Below are positions 36,701 to 50,565 of a stretch of 64,000 nucleotides of DNA, one piece after another. Position 1 is the stretch's first letter. Each line of letters starts with the position of its first letter. Position numbers and translations under genes: made by a program. The stretch spans positions 22,394,317-22,458,316 of the forward strand of contig CM050658.1 of the NCBI GenBank assembly GCA_027574665.1. The letters are read 5' to 3'. The notes under the pieces are model-generated. The model did not search any database. It had not been told where the DNA came from and was given only the letters and a program-made list of their open reading frames with translations. The DNA comes from Rhynochetos jubatus. Lineage: Eukaryota > Chordata > Aves > Eurypygiformes > Rhynochetidae.

Positions 36701-39558
36701 AACAGCTCCACAGCTGTTCCCTAGCGAGTTACCGGCTCATTTCTGCAAGTTAGTACAACACAAAGCACAGGAAATTCTAATTTGGAATTAAAATTTAATT
36801 GTGAGCGCAAACATTCCTGGTAATTCTGGTGATTAATTAGTCCTTTTTTTTTTTCCTATGAGCTTAGCCCTCTCAAACCAGAGTTTTGTCCCTTCTGTAT
36901 AAGTTAAAAGAAAAAACCTGAACATCTCAGAAAATCCTCATTAATCCGTAGTCTGTATTTTGGGTACTATATCAAAGTACTGTGATTATCAAAATTAACT
37001 ATGTGAAGTATCTTTTCCTTATTATCCTCTCATATTGCCATTGGTCAGAGATGGAATACTGAATTATAGTGACCACTGGTTTGATCCAGCAGGACATTTC
37101 CTGTGGTCTTTCTCTTCTTCCCTTAAGTAATGCGTTTGCACCCATTACATTAAGCCAGCTCAAGTTAAGGTTAATTTGTCAGGACTGCCAAAGTTTCTTC
37201 TGAAACGGGATTGTAAGTGTGCAAGTTACTTGTGAAAGATGCGTGCTTATGTTCCTCTCCTCACAAGAAAGGCTTGTGAAAACTGAGTAAATCTACCTTG
37301 ATATTTGGGTTTAGTCTGCATGGAATCAGTCAGTTTGAGTTAGAAAGAGTGGAATCAGGAAAATTTATACCTGTTCCTAGAGACTTCTGCTGATGATTTG
37401 GGCTGTCATTGAGAACGAGAGTTGACATCCAACTGCAGGCAGTTTATACTTGGGTCTGGCCTTTTATCTACACTTCTGCCTCACCACTCAGCATCAGCTG
37501 AGGTTGGCACCTCTGCTCTCAAAACTACCTCTAAAACTCAGACCATCACACCTTACTTTCCATTCTGTCCCTGCTTTCTAATATTTAAATCACTTCCTGG
37601 AACCACTGACAGGTGGCAATTACAATCCGTGCATACTTTAACAAGATATCACAAGACCTTAACTGACTGAATTTCATCATCGGACAATGACAGAGCAAAT
37701 ATTTCCTTTGGGCTATGCTATGTTTTAAAAATGGTCTTCAAGAACCGGAAAAATCTAAAAGCTACATTCCCAGTCAGCCTCGTTCTTAGAAAAGGACTCT
37801 GAAAAGATCCCTAGCAATTACCAATGTATGGGGATAAAATTGACACAGACAAGAAAAAGACATTCATTGAAATCAACCAACCAATCATTGTTAAATATTA
37901 TGCAGTGTTCCAGAAATTGTGTTCATTCTCCTGAAATAAGAACTTGCATATTCTAGGTTACATTCATGAAGTTTGAAAGGGACTTTAAAAACAGCTTTTG
38001 AAGTCTGCCATTTCCTTTGCATCAAGTTCAATAAGTTTGAAGCAGGCGATGAAATAATGATGAAGTCAAGACTAACTTTTGTGCCCAATTTGCACAACAC
38101 AGTCCCAAAATACAATCCATCATCTAATCTAGAAAAGTATCTTAATGCCAACTGTGGTTTTCAGCAACATGCCCTTTTGAATCAGCCTCGAAAGTGATTT
38201 AACACCGCAACTGATCAAACCCCCCAGTTACTTAGCTTCTGACACACACAGAAAAGGCTAAGTGATTTTCTGCTTATTTAGCTGATCTTGCTGCAACAGC
38301 GTTGAAAGTTCTTTTACAATAATTAAACTAATTTATATCATTTTTGTAGAAGTCAGTCATTTCCTTGGAACAGACTGGGCTTTGAGGAGACTGGTTTTCT
38401 ATGTGAACTATTGGCACCCAGTCTGCTGCTACGGTAAGCATACCCTATTCGTGAAACCCACACCAGAAGGAGTCCAATGCATTTACAAGCCAATTACACT
38501 TGGCCATAACGTCGTAAAATTGATTGGTCCTGAGAACAAGGATCATTTACATTTAAACAAATGGAAGTGTGGGTTATTAAGCATATTAGTATTTCACAAG
38601 GTGTATTCTTAATGGAGGAAATACTTGTTTCCCAAATGCAAATACTGTGTTCCATAATTTTCAATATAGCAATAAAAATTTCAGAGCTAAAGAAGGGTAG
38701 AAACATGCTGCTTAAAAAATCAGAAGCCTCCTTTCTGACCAAAGCACCAGTCATCTTCTTGAAGCGTTATTTTACCAAAAAATCCTGAAAAGCAGGTAAC
38801 TGCCAGCTATGACCAATTATGCTGCCTTACAGGAAAAGTGGCCATGGAATGAAGAGCATACCAGAATACTAATGCACTTGTTCCGTTGTGAAAGCTAAAC
38901 CGCAGGCACCAGACGTTGGTCAACAGAGATGAAGAGGCTAGAGGACCCTTCCAAGAAAAGCACCGAGCTCTTCCATGGCAGAGCCCTTCGGCACCGCTGG
39001 CACTGCATGCCACCCGCAGCAACAGAGGCCCAGCTGGGTATGCGCTCGTGCTGGATCCCTGTGTACCATCTTCCAGCCAGGAGAGTAGCAATGAGCCCCA
39101 AGTCCTTCATGCTTCTGGGGGAGGAAGAGGATTTTCCCAAAAGCAAGAGTAAATGAGTATATCTATCAGTAGGAGGTTCTCACTGAACAACAACATATTT
39201 TTCACTTATGTGTGCATACGTGTTTACTAGATCTGTGCATCTTACTCTGAAGCCTTGCTTTTCAATTACAAGAGAAAAGACAGTTCACATCAGCCTCTTG
39301 TTTCACAACGCACACAATATATATAATTCATATGCGATTGCACTCTCCGACCTCCTTACTCTGAGCACATAAGCTTTTGTAACAGTGTACAGAAAATGTA
39401 TGCCAAAAACTCCCTTCAACACGAAAGGCCTACCCTCTCTCTTCCCTTCAGCAGATTTGGTTAGGAAGGGACTGTTGCCCTCTTCTCACTAATCTATCTA
39501 TCTTGGCTGTTGGCTTCCTGATATTAAAATAATTACCACATATTTTGGAAGAAAAAAA
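27716..39558. other. Intergenic, left part
   Basis: Non-coding AT-rich DNA between SYN2 and the downstream CpG island. Several open frames of 60-140 codons occur on both strands (for example 29940-30365 minus), but none shows a domain, splice structure or family similarity that I recognise. Visible structure is limited to a short TA/CA run (about 33674-33689), a hairpin pair at 35740-35781 and a GC-richer pocket at about 38890-39130. Regulatory elements for SYN2 or the next gene may lie here but cannot be proved from one sequence. Confidence 0.6.
35740..35781. repeat. Two adjacent short hairpins
   Basis: AATGCCAG (35740-35747) pairs perfectly with CTGGCATT (35756-35763) over an 8-base loop. 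AATGCT (35764-35769) then pairs with AGCATT (35776-35781) over a 6-base loop. The two stems abut. It could be a remnant of a small palindromic element, or chance. Confidence 0.6.
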
Positions 39559-39559
39559 A

Positions 39560-39692
39560 AATCATAGAATCATACAATGGTTGGGGTTGGGAGGGACCTC
39601 AAAGAACATCAAGTTCCAACCCCCTGCCATGGGCAGGGACACCCTCCACTAGCCCAGGTTGCTCCAAGCCTCATCCAGCCTGGCCTTGAAAT
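39560..39692 (-). mobile_element. CR1 LINE 3' tail fragment, - strand
   Basis: About 130 bp reading as the reverse complement of the CR1 3' end. It starts with the complemented tail (ATCATAGAATCATA), then GGTTGGGAGGGACCTC, CCCCTGCCATGGGCAGGGAC and CATCCAGCCTGGCCTT. It is opposite in orientation to the two copies in SYN2. It is a 5'-truncated fossil. Confidence 0.94.
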
Positions 39693-40513
39693 CACTGTGA
39701 AAATTTCTTTAAAGATACTGAATCACTTACCTTATTATCAAAAACAAAATAAAAAGAGGGAAAATCAGTAGGATACATTCATTAAGTTGTCTGCTCTCGT
39801 ATCCCTTCTGTGATGCACAAAGATCCTGAAAGTAGCACTGCTTGTGTATCGAATTAGTGACTTGTCATTCAGCGACTGTTTCAGTCATTACACTGTTGGC
39901 TGAGTTGCCGTTCATACGATGTTCAGATGTTATAAGTTCCTTGCTTTTACATTAATCACTAAAAGCTAAGGCATGACACCAGTTCAACAACTGCCACCAC
40001 ACCCAGTTCCACCAACGTCAGGCTGATAAAATTTCTGCCTGATGCAAACAGGCGATCAAAGTTACTGATTTCTGAAACGGCTACTAACTAATCACAGTTC
40101 ATTCGTAACTATTTAAGTGAGTTTTAAAACGCCTTGAAACCTATGTTTTGAATTTGAACATATATTATCTAATAGATTGACTGCTTATTATTATGCCAAA
40201 ATGTAAAATATTAAAGACCAAATACATGCTTTCTAGAAGTTCAACACTGTGGATACATGAAACAAATCTCGATAAGGCAGCTTTCAGTTCTCTTTCAGTT
40301 TCAAAATGTCTTTCTCTGTCTTAATTCCACAACACTTTTTGAGACACACTGTGAATTTTCTTCACTAAGTTCAGTTTCAGTGTTGAAAACTGAAGTCGTT
40401 CAGCAATGCGGAAGGAGGAACATGTCTACCATGACACAAATTCCTGAGTAAGAAAAAAGCCCCAGATTGTCCCTGTGTGTGTTTTACCTAGAAATAAGCA
40501 TTTTACATGCTTC

Positions 40514-40526
40514 CCAGCAGGGGGCA
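40514..40526 (+). promoter_or_regulatory. CTCF-like core motif
   Basis: CCAGCAGGGGGCA, inside TTCCCAGCAGGGGGCAATG, fits the vertebrate CTCF core (CCASYAGRKGGCR) at all core positions. It lies between SYN2 and the downstream CpG island, where an insulator or loop anchor would be plausible. Occupancy cannot be told from sequence. Confidence 0.5.
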
Positions 40527-43500
40527 ATGCCATATGTAATTGCTTCACCGCATGCCAGGAACCCTACACTTAGCAGCAAATAGGGGAGTCGCTCCTAGGC
40601 GAGTAGTGCAAGTGTACACTTTTCCATCGGACAAATTCTACTGCCCATAGCCGTAAGGAAATTTGAGGTTATTGCTGAATGTGGTCCAGCCATAAAGTTG
40701 TATTAGTTTTTGTTCCAAACTACTTATATGGCAGTTAAGGGTCCCAACGCTCTTAAAACCGAAAGAATGATAAAATTAAAATACATTTAATCATTTCCTC
40801 ATATTTACTCTTTTGTTAAACTCAGCTTGGGCAGCATTAGCTTGGAAACTTCCGTCTCCAGACAATGAAAAATCATATGAAAAGGGTTTGCAAAAAGAGG
40901 AAATAATATGAGTAACAGAGACAGTGAGCTACAAGATAACTGAATGACCTACAAAATTACAGCCAAATCATGTCCTATATTTTACCTGTGGTAGCAAAAT
41001 CCTTTTGAAAATTAATACATGATTTTAAAAGGCTGCTGTAAGTGAAAAACCTTAGATAGCACTCTAAAATTAAACCAAAAATAAAAAATACCCCTACAAT
41101 TACGATTTTCATGTCAAGTTCTTTGGCTGGGTATGCACACACACTACATTTCACTTTCTTGTTTATTGCAGCTGCAGGAAGGAGGCTTTTGGGGTTGTTC
41201 CTCTGGCCTCAGCCCAAGTGCACGCACACACAACCTCATTGCCAATTTCCCCCAGTTGACAATAGGGAGATGGGAGGGAAACGAGGGAACAGAAAAAGAA
41301 GAGGAGCGGGGCTTGGTATTTTTCCACCCATGGACTCTGAGACTGATCTTGGCTACACTACCTATAGGAAAGATATGACTGCAATTAAACTTGTACCATT
41401 ATAGCATCGCAGTTAAAGAAACAAAACACATTTTCATAATTTTTTACCCTGTACTTTTCTACCTAGATTCTGTAATGCCTACTTGAAAAGGGTAAACACC
41501 TCCAACGTAGAGTCTTGTGTTAGAAGAATAACTTGCCCTTGGGATGCAAGACAATTCAGACAGCATAAGGCAGATCAGTCCTGGGATTATTTTATACGCA
41601 CAAAAAAAAAATATTCCTGCCAACAGTGTGACATTGTGCTGATTTATTTACTGTGTTTCCAAACGCCACAGCAGCACTGTTCATTGGGGACTGGGCTTAA
41701 AAAGAGAATACCTCAGTAATACACATTTCTTATTTTAAAGGAAGATCCAGAGTTGCCTTCTTGTTGGCATATAGAGCTTAAATGTCAATATATGCTTTCC
41801 TTTCCCTTTCAATAGTGAAATATAGCGGCATACATAGAGCAATAAATATTTTCATCTCCCATGTGTCTTAAAAAGAACAGCATAATTTAGTAAATCCCAT
41901 CGCTAATGTAGAAAGTGTTAAGAAAAAAACTGTTTCGCTCTGTCCTGGAGAACTAAAATGTTTTTCTTCCATACTACAATATACACTGGGTCGTCAGAAA
42001 ACTTGTATTGCATTTATAGCATAAACCAGGAACTGTGTTTAAAGGCACCAATGCTTACTGTCATCCAGGAATGAAGAATAAAATAGTAGGATCCATTTCT
42101 TATATTTTTCCCCAGAAGTTCTCATAAAGAAATTGAGATATAAATATTTGATTTCAAACTCTGGTATTCCTTCTCCTCCTTCTTCAAATAGGAGTAAAAG
42201 TGATCATCGGAAGCTGAAAAGCAGTTTGATCTTTGTTACATTGGGACTATGGAATCTAAGCAACTATTTTACAAGGGATTGTAATTGTTTGTACTTGCAA
42301 AACTGGATTAAGAAATCACTGCTATTCTTAAAACACATTTATCACATACATACAAAAGTCAGCATATTTCTACTTAGAGCAGAGCCCTCAGCCAACCAGA
42401 GTGAATTCCCGTGTACCGCCCACGCTCATTCTCTCATCCTCCCCTTCCCCAGAGCAATCACTGCATCTGGCCAGTATAACGTGAAAAAGTTTCCAACACG
42501 CCCTACCAGGGTACACCTGCCCTACGGATGACCCACGTATATCTCACCTATACGCCACTCATGTTGTCGCAGTTTCCAGCACCCTCACCGTAACTGCTGA
42601 AACACGGACGTTAGAAGTTCTGAGTAAAGAAGGTGAGATTATGGAAAGATTTAGATGTGCTTAAGGCACAAGCCCTGTTTTATTTTAAAGGCATTGGGAA
42701 TGAAAGCAGTGGCACTGAAGGACTTCATAGGTGTCTGAGATGAGGAAAAAAGGACGCTGTAGTATGGGAGGTTTCATCAGACCTCTAGAATTTAAAAGTT
42801 TGGGGCTTTACTGAACCTCTCAAAGTTTTATGAAACATTTTTTCCTGTAATTTAAATCCATTTGTTCTTTGGTTGAAGCTTAATTTAAAAAACATGTCTT
42901 TTGAGTCGAGTGGAAGTCTGACTAATTCTGCTGTAAATGCTGCTGAAAATGAACAAAACTAACACTATGATTAAAAAAAAATTTGAAAAAGCCTCAAGCA
43001 TACACAACAGCCGCAGTCAGACACTAGCGCCTGAGTTATGCGACTACAGCTCTCATTTTTGTTAGCTGACTCAAAATCAGGACCCATACTGCTAAAATCC
43101 ATAACAGTCTACAAGGAAATCTTAATGACTGGGAATACAGAAGCGGAAGTTTCTCTACTCATCTATTTTCTCCTCCTATTTCTTCCTTTATTTTATGTCT
43201 GCCACTTCTGTTTCCCTTTCCCCCCAAAAAGTATTCTCATTTAAATTTTATCCTTCCAGCCCTTTATTGATACACTCCCTCACAGTAAAGGCCACAGCAC
43301 ATTCCCAGTCCTTTAGTACAGTTACCTCTGCTGTGTTGCTTCTAGGACTTATGGCTAGTCTCCTGGCCCAGCCTCAGTGGCAAGTATCCTGGTCTTTCTC
43401 CACTCTCCAGGGAAGATGAGAAAAAAGTAGCACGGACATTCACCTTCCTTCCCACCTCAACCCCTCTGTCCTTCTCTGACACAAGAAAAAAGTTCTTGGG

Positions 43501-46500
43501 AACTAGATCAAGCAGCAGCCTACATGATGAGGAGAAGCAGTCCTGTACATTCTAGTTCATTCTCTGCCTGCTCCTATACTTCCAGAAACATAGGCACTCA
43601 TGATATCACAGTCCATTTTTCATACCAGAATTCATCTTAATGATACTAAATAAGCAGCTGTGATACACTGTCTATAAGCAAGATTTTCCACAGGCACTCA
43701 CAGCATCTTCTGTTTCAAATTACAATTCTTGCTACCTCTGGTCCACAGGAGGTTGACAATTAGGAGATGTCCAAAGTCTCCTTTGTCCGTAAATATTTTA
43801 ATTCCATCCTCTTTTCCTCTATCCTCTATATTCAATCTTCTTTAACAAGAAAAGTCATTCTAGACTCCCCTTGTCTAAGAAAAAAAATGCATTTTCTCAA
43901 AGAAAACTTCATTTGAACTATTGGACTCAAAATAAATTGTTATGCCCTTCTTGCGGGCTACAAATGCTGCTTAGCCTTACCTATATTCTACCACTGCCAA
44001 AGAAGGAAGTCTATTTTTTTTTCCTCTTGGCAACTCTTTTGGAGGTACACTATTGTGTTCTCAGAGTACTCGTTCTCAAAGGCTATTGTGAAAACTGTAG
44101 TAAACAGAACTCTCAGCATCAGGATACAAGAAACAGGATCCAAGGCTGAAGCTATTTGCCAAGAGTGGATGTGACCGCTGCCCCATTCAGTCCTGGATGG
44201 TACAACAGTTCATCTTAGCTGCTAGATATAGCACATTCTGTAATGAGGAGGACAAAGGTGGCAATTACTGAGAAACCATGTTGCTGGAGAAAACAGCACC
44301 AGGATGTAAAAAAAATTTCCTTTCCATCAGGCAACTAAACAACGGAACTCAATTACAGATAGTAGGCTACAGTCTCAATGTGTATCGGCATATTTCCACG
44401 TACTGTTGTGAAGCTCCAGGATTACGGCAACTGACTTGATGACAACTGAGAATTTGGCCCACAGATTGAAACTGTAATACTCAGAGTATTTCAATTAGCT
44501 TCTCTGCAGTTTGGCAGAATACGTGATGTCAGACATGCCAAATGGTTCACATTTATATAAAACCAGAGAAGAACCAGAAAGTGGTAAATCTAAACATTTA
44601 GAAAGATAAGATTAAATACGGAATTTCACAGAATTAAACTACAAAGCAGAAGTAGTATTGCACAGGGAATAAAATACTGTGAAGAGCTACAGTGTTCTTT
44701 CATTTAGGTTATGGAAGGAATGAAGGAAATGTACAGGGGAAAAAACAAACCACTAGACGATAAATATGTTGTTACCAGAAAGACTACCTGGATTTTACTA
44801 TTCATGGAATTATCTACCATAGTGGAAGGAATGCATCAAAGCAACTCCAGACAAAGGCAAATAATTTCTTGATACTACCAATCTTCAGAATTCAGGTGCA
44901 TAAAGAAAGATATTGTGGATGTTAAAGAGAGAAAAGATTGTTATCTGATTTGATCTCCCACATAATACAAAGAGATAGAAACCTCCTCAGAAATGGCTCT
45001 TACAAGCTTTTAACTATTTCTTGATAATCGGCCGTGTCTTCTAGGGATATATCAGAACTTGGTTGTATGTTCTGGGTAGTAACACATCACTTGCCAGATG
45101 ACTTGTTTCAATTACATTGTTCACCTGAATCTGTGTAGTTGAAATTGTATTACATCCTTCACCTCTTTCTCCAGTTTCCACTGCTAGAAGAACCCTCCCT
45201 GCGCAGACAGCTACTGCGTCAATTGACCTTTACCTTGTATAGGTTGGTCCAAGTCCCTGCTGCCTACAAGTCGTAACAATGCTGTAGAGTGAGTTGCAGC
45301 ACTCGTACTTTCTTCTAGTACATCTTCCCACACACTATCACACTTACGTTGTATCAGTAGTCCTCCAACGGTCTTTGCAATGTGAAAGCCCATTTAAATT
45401 GTTAAGTAATTCAGAAAACATTACCTATTTTTACTAATATTCCATCACTTCTTATCTTATTGGTAAATGGATTCTTCGGTTGTGTTGAAGACAAAGATGC
45501 TCCTTGCCGTGTCTGTAAATCAATTCTGGCCCATACAGCCAAAAGAGAACCCTACATCAATCAAAAACTTTCTGATGATGCGGTTCCTGTGCCGAAAGAT
45601 GTCAGGATATTTGCTCAGTCTCAACACTTTATCACAAGCCACCAACAAAGAAGCCAGGCAGAAACACCTGGCACACGGTTATCCAGGGAGAAAAGGCAAA
45701 AGAGCACCTCAGTGTCCACAGAAAGGGAGAAGATTCAGGGAAAAATTGTTCGTAAGGAGGACAAGTTGAGAGCCATTTTCAGGCACAAATTAACACCTGA
45801 GCAAAGCAAGTGTGTACGGAATGTCTTTTACACATTCATATCCGTATGGAAGTTACTCACCCCGTGGAAGCTCTCACCTGATGAGTTTGCCACTTTCTAG
45901 CATCTTCCCCTCCCTCACAGTTAGGAAGCATGTGCTTAGGAGTCCAAGCAACTGCTATCACTCACAGTTCCTGTTTTTGAAGGTGGTGTTTTCTGTACAA
46001 GAGGTATGTTTTGGTTTTTAGTAGGAATGGATATTTCTGTCTGCTTACTAGCTTTCATCCACTGAACTACAGTGGCACAGGAATCTGAAACGGCTTTTCA
46101 GGGCTGGAAAACAAAGACATTAGACCTTAACAAGTTTTTTTCTTCAGTTCACAAATGTCTGTTTTCCATAATGGACCACAGACCAAGACCAAGAGCTGGG
46201 GCAAAGCACCCTCTCAGAGTCTACCCATAGCAATGAGGAAAGGAACAAGAGATTATATTTTGCTCATCTTACTGTCAGACGTAAGTTGAAGTCTTGCTTC
46301 CTGCAGTCATTGACACACACGTACAAATACCTGCGTTAATGTAAATTGTTCCACAGTAGACGGCAGACGTGTAAGCACGTGTGGGATTGTGGTCTAAGTG
46401 CTAGTATTACAATGCTTCTTTCACAATTGACAGAGTATACCCAGGATCTTTGGTGACACAGAAAACTTCTTCACTTTTCTATCATTCAAAACACAGCTCT

Positions 46501-49500
46501 ATCCCTTCAGCTCTATCCTTTCAGTCCATAAACAGGCCAAATCACTTCACTGGTTTAAGCAGAAAAAATAACAATAAAAAGTAATAATTTATGGAAACAT
46601 TTTTATTCACTTATATTCCAGGAATAACTAAAGCCACTTTGTAAAATGAATTTCTCAAATTCTACTCTGAGCAAAGAACATTCTGGAAACTATCACTGTG
46701 TCCATGCTTTAAAAATTACTCATAGCCTAATTAACATCTGCTTTAAGAGTTTAAGTTATTACAGGGTCATTTATCTACTCAAAGAATCTTGTACACAATT
46801 GAGCAGATTTTTAATGTTTAACGTTTCTGCCCATAAACTGCCAGTGAAAGACATTCACCTGAGGGAACACGATAGGTACTTCAGGTCTATGTTTCTCTTC
46901 AACATGTCTCACTAATGCCAGTTTTTCTAATCACAGGATAGGTAACATCACATATGAAAGAAATGCAATCCTTTTTAGAAAGCTCAAACAGACTTAAAAG
47001 GTTTAGCACCAAAAGAGAAAATAACAACAACAAAAGAAAAAAAAAAAGCCCTTTGAAAAACAAACTGGAGATTCCGTAGCTGGAAAAACTATTCTCTAAA
47101 AGGTCTGATACGAATGGTTTTAGACACACATTAGTAGTAAATAAACCTAGAAAGATACATGTCTTGGAAAGGTCCTCTCTGAAGCACAGTTTTTCCCACC
47201 TGCAGTCGGTCTTTTCTGAAACATCACTGGCTAGAAGGTGACTAACCAAACTGCCCACCAACGGCTGCCCTAATTTTTTAGGGTAATTATTTCTCTGAAT
47301 TCCATTTGCCACTGTTGGATTGGCCAGTTTCTTACTGGGACAAATGGGATCTTGAGGAACTTATGCCACAGGATGCACCATTCAGGCAGGGAAGAAAGTT
47401 CCAGGTCTCAAGAAGATCCATTTCCCTCAGCTCAGGCAAACTGCAGCCTGCAGCATGTACATCCATGTCTTTCTGTTGTGTTTCTAGGACTCAGAAAGCA
47501 GAGGCTTTTCTAAGGGATGATTTGAAACTTAAGAGGAGATCTGTGTTTAAACATCAGTAGAATGCAGACCTAGGAAGTCAACCATTCTTAAATCTAATTT
47601 TGGTTTCACTTAATGTTTTTTATTATGTAAACCAATCTAAAGACTCTGGAAAGTCTTTTTAATCATGATTCTGACAATAATTTTACTTTTGGTTTGATGT
47701 TTGGGATTTTTATTGTTGCTATTGTGTCCTACGTAATAAGCCTAAATTTCTAGATTAAGAAAGTATTTCTTTTAACTAGTTTGTGTTAATCTGTAAGTCC
47801 TTATAGTGGTATTTAGCAATGGTTGAGAACAGAAAAGGTGTCTAATTGAAACAACAGAGACACTCAGCAGGGGAAAGAGACAACTGGTTCTTGTTAATGC
47901 CCTTTTTAGTAAAAGATGTGTTTTGAAGCATACACCTGGAATCATTGCTGCAAAGTGCCCAGGAGAGATCAAAAGCCCTCCCAGTTCCTTACTTCCCCAA
48001 GCACAAAAAGAAAATCAAGACAGTGTTTCAGTTAATGTAATAACGAGGTCAGGAGAACACAGAAAATCTGCTCCTTGTTATAAGAAACCTCAGAAAGCCT
48101 TCTTTTCCTTTTGTCTGTGACCCCACCCCTACCATACACGCAATTTATCAGCATTAGAAAGTTTCCCTCCTTTCCCTTTTCTCACTCTCCCATCCGGAAG
48201 CCAACTCGCCGAGGGCTCCAGCCGGACCCCCTGGGACCCCAGCTGCGCACTTGCAGATCACGATGCACTCTTTCCTTTTTTGGACATTGGGTGAAGTTCT
48301 TTGCTACCGCTCAGCAAAAGGGGATGCTAATTCAGGCCGAGCATGCATTGGACCAAATTCTGATCTCAGACACCCACACAATTCCTGTTGTAAGTCACAT
48401 GTATGCACATTTCTGACAGCAGGATATGCCCACATGCGCTCTGTCTTAATGCATCAGCAAGAGTGGTGAGGCTGCCTTTTTTATAGAAACAAAAGTGTAA
48501 AGAGATAATTTTTTTAAAGCTTGGGGGCGTAGGCAGGCTGATGATGCTTCTCCAACTGAAACCCAGCAGTTAAAAGAAGACAGTTAAGCGAACCAAAGAT
48601 ACTAAAGCAATTTTAGTCCTTTCTCACTTAGAAGGGATTTTTAAAAACTGGCTTGAATCCAGGGCAACCCTGCTTTGAGTATGGGTTGAGGGACATAGTT
48701 CAATTTGAAATCAGTGGTAGGGAAGTTTTATAATTTATTTAAACAGTCATACAGAAGAGCTTCAACACCAGCCCAGTTGTTATTATTTAAGCTCAAGGTT
48801 TATAGAACAGCGGCATATGGAAAAGCAGTACAGTGTAAAAGTGTAAAGTGTAATTGTAGCTGGAAGTCAACACTACTCTAAATGTTGAGAAGAAATAGCT
48901 ATAACATTGGCTTTAGACATGTCAAGGAATACACAATTATGGTATTACAAATAACTCTACCAGACCATCTAGAAACAGAATATAAAATGTTCAGATAATC
49001 ATTTTTAAAAGAGAGTAAGATAATACAATCAGAAAGAGGTGAATTTAACGTTTGGTTTTGCTGTCATACCCTCAGATCTCATAGCAGGTCAGCTTACTTT
49101 CTTTTCCGCATTCCTAGTTTCACCTGGCTACTAGAAATCATTGTTTATTTTCCCAATTTAAGTGGTTTCAGAGTGTTAGAGAAGCAAATTAACATAACTG
49201 GGAAATAAGATACACTGTTGTCTGTTTCAGAAAATACTGCCAGTAGTAGAAATGCATATATTTTTACAAGGACTGTTTCTCAAAAATATAAGCATGAATT
49301 TAAAGAAAGGTTTGAGATCATTTAAATACCTGAGCTGGTAAACAGATCACACCATAAGAGATCCCATCATACCATTCAGGTAATAGGATCACTACATAAC
49401 AAAAAAGCTGAGTTAAAAACCTGTACAAATAAAATTGACATTTCCAACCAAAAGAAAATCAAGTAAGTTAAAAAAGGTACACTCGTGAATAAAGAGACTG

Positions 49501-50522
49501 GAGCTGTGTGATGAGTAAACAGGAAACTGGAGGCAGAAAAGATAGAATGGAAGGAGTTTGCTGCCATATGTGAGAGCAGTTATCCTAAATCACTTCTTTG
49601 TTATGAGCTAAGATTAGCAGTTTTAATAACTTAATTCAGATGAATAGCCTAAATTCTTAAAACCAATAACATTTTTTTTTCATTTTAATTCTTCTGGACA
49701 TATCCAAAGACAAAAATAATTTTGCTGTCTTTTTTTCTCCAATCATCACAATGGAAGTTAAAATCTTACAATACTCCTCCTCTGCATCTAGCATTAAAAT
49801 ATGGAGTATTAACTTTTGAAATTTAGCTTTTCATGTCTTGGGCATTTGTTGTTATGCTTTCACTCCATATACACTACTGTAATTTAGATACAAAGTTATT
49901 CCATCCTGCCTGCAAAAATGTTCCTGAAGAACAAAACTCTCCAGGTCACAGTCTACGATGCAAGTCAAACAAACCCTTTTTTCCCCAAAAGCTTTTTTAT
50001 TACAACTTCTGTATTCTCCCAGTAGTAACCCATCTATTTCTGGGAGTGAAATTATCAGAGCTGTTCTTCAGTGAGTTGAAACATTTTGTGCTCTATCTGG
50101 AAGAAGTAGCTGTGAAATTTTTTTTATGCACATTTAAAATGATGTTTTGCTCACCGTGTTCATTTGAGGCAGGTGTAAATGATTATTAAAAAAAAAATAA
50201 GGAATACCAGCTGTTACTGAAAATGTCACTTCAATTGTGAACCAGTTTGTGCTGTTACACCCTAAAAAGAGGGGCTATGATGAGAATATCCTGCTTTCTG
50301 ATAGACCTAATTATCTGTATGTTATTTTATCCTTAAAAAAAATATAGTGCTTCAGTGACTTATGAGCTGAATTACATATAATCCTATTTAGAGGAAAAAA
50401 AATAGCAAAGGGTCTAACTCCACCCAACACAAATTACTTTTTATATATGAGTAGTTTGTAACTATGCATATGTGATCCAGAATAGATGAAATACAAAATA
50501 AATTTCAATTATAATATCCCAA

Positions 50523-50565
50523 TTTAATCAGATTTTCTGATTTCTGATTTTAATCAGATTTTCTG
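50523..50565 (+). repeat. 26-bp local tandem duplication (1.65 copies)
   Basis: TTTAATCAGATTTTCTG occurs at 50523-50539 and again, identical, at 50549-50565, so the period is 26 bp. It is a simple slippage or duplication event in intergenic DNA. Confidence 0.93.

Noticed and set aside
42133..42531. 132-codon + strand frame
   Set aside because: No similarity recognised, composition like the surrounding DNA, and no promoter or splice support.
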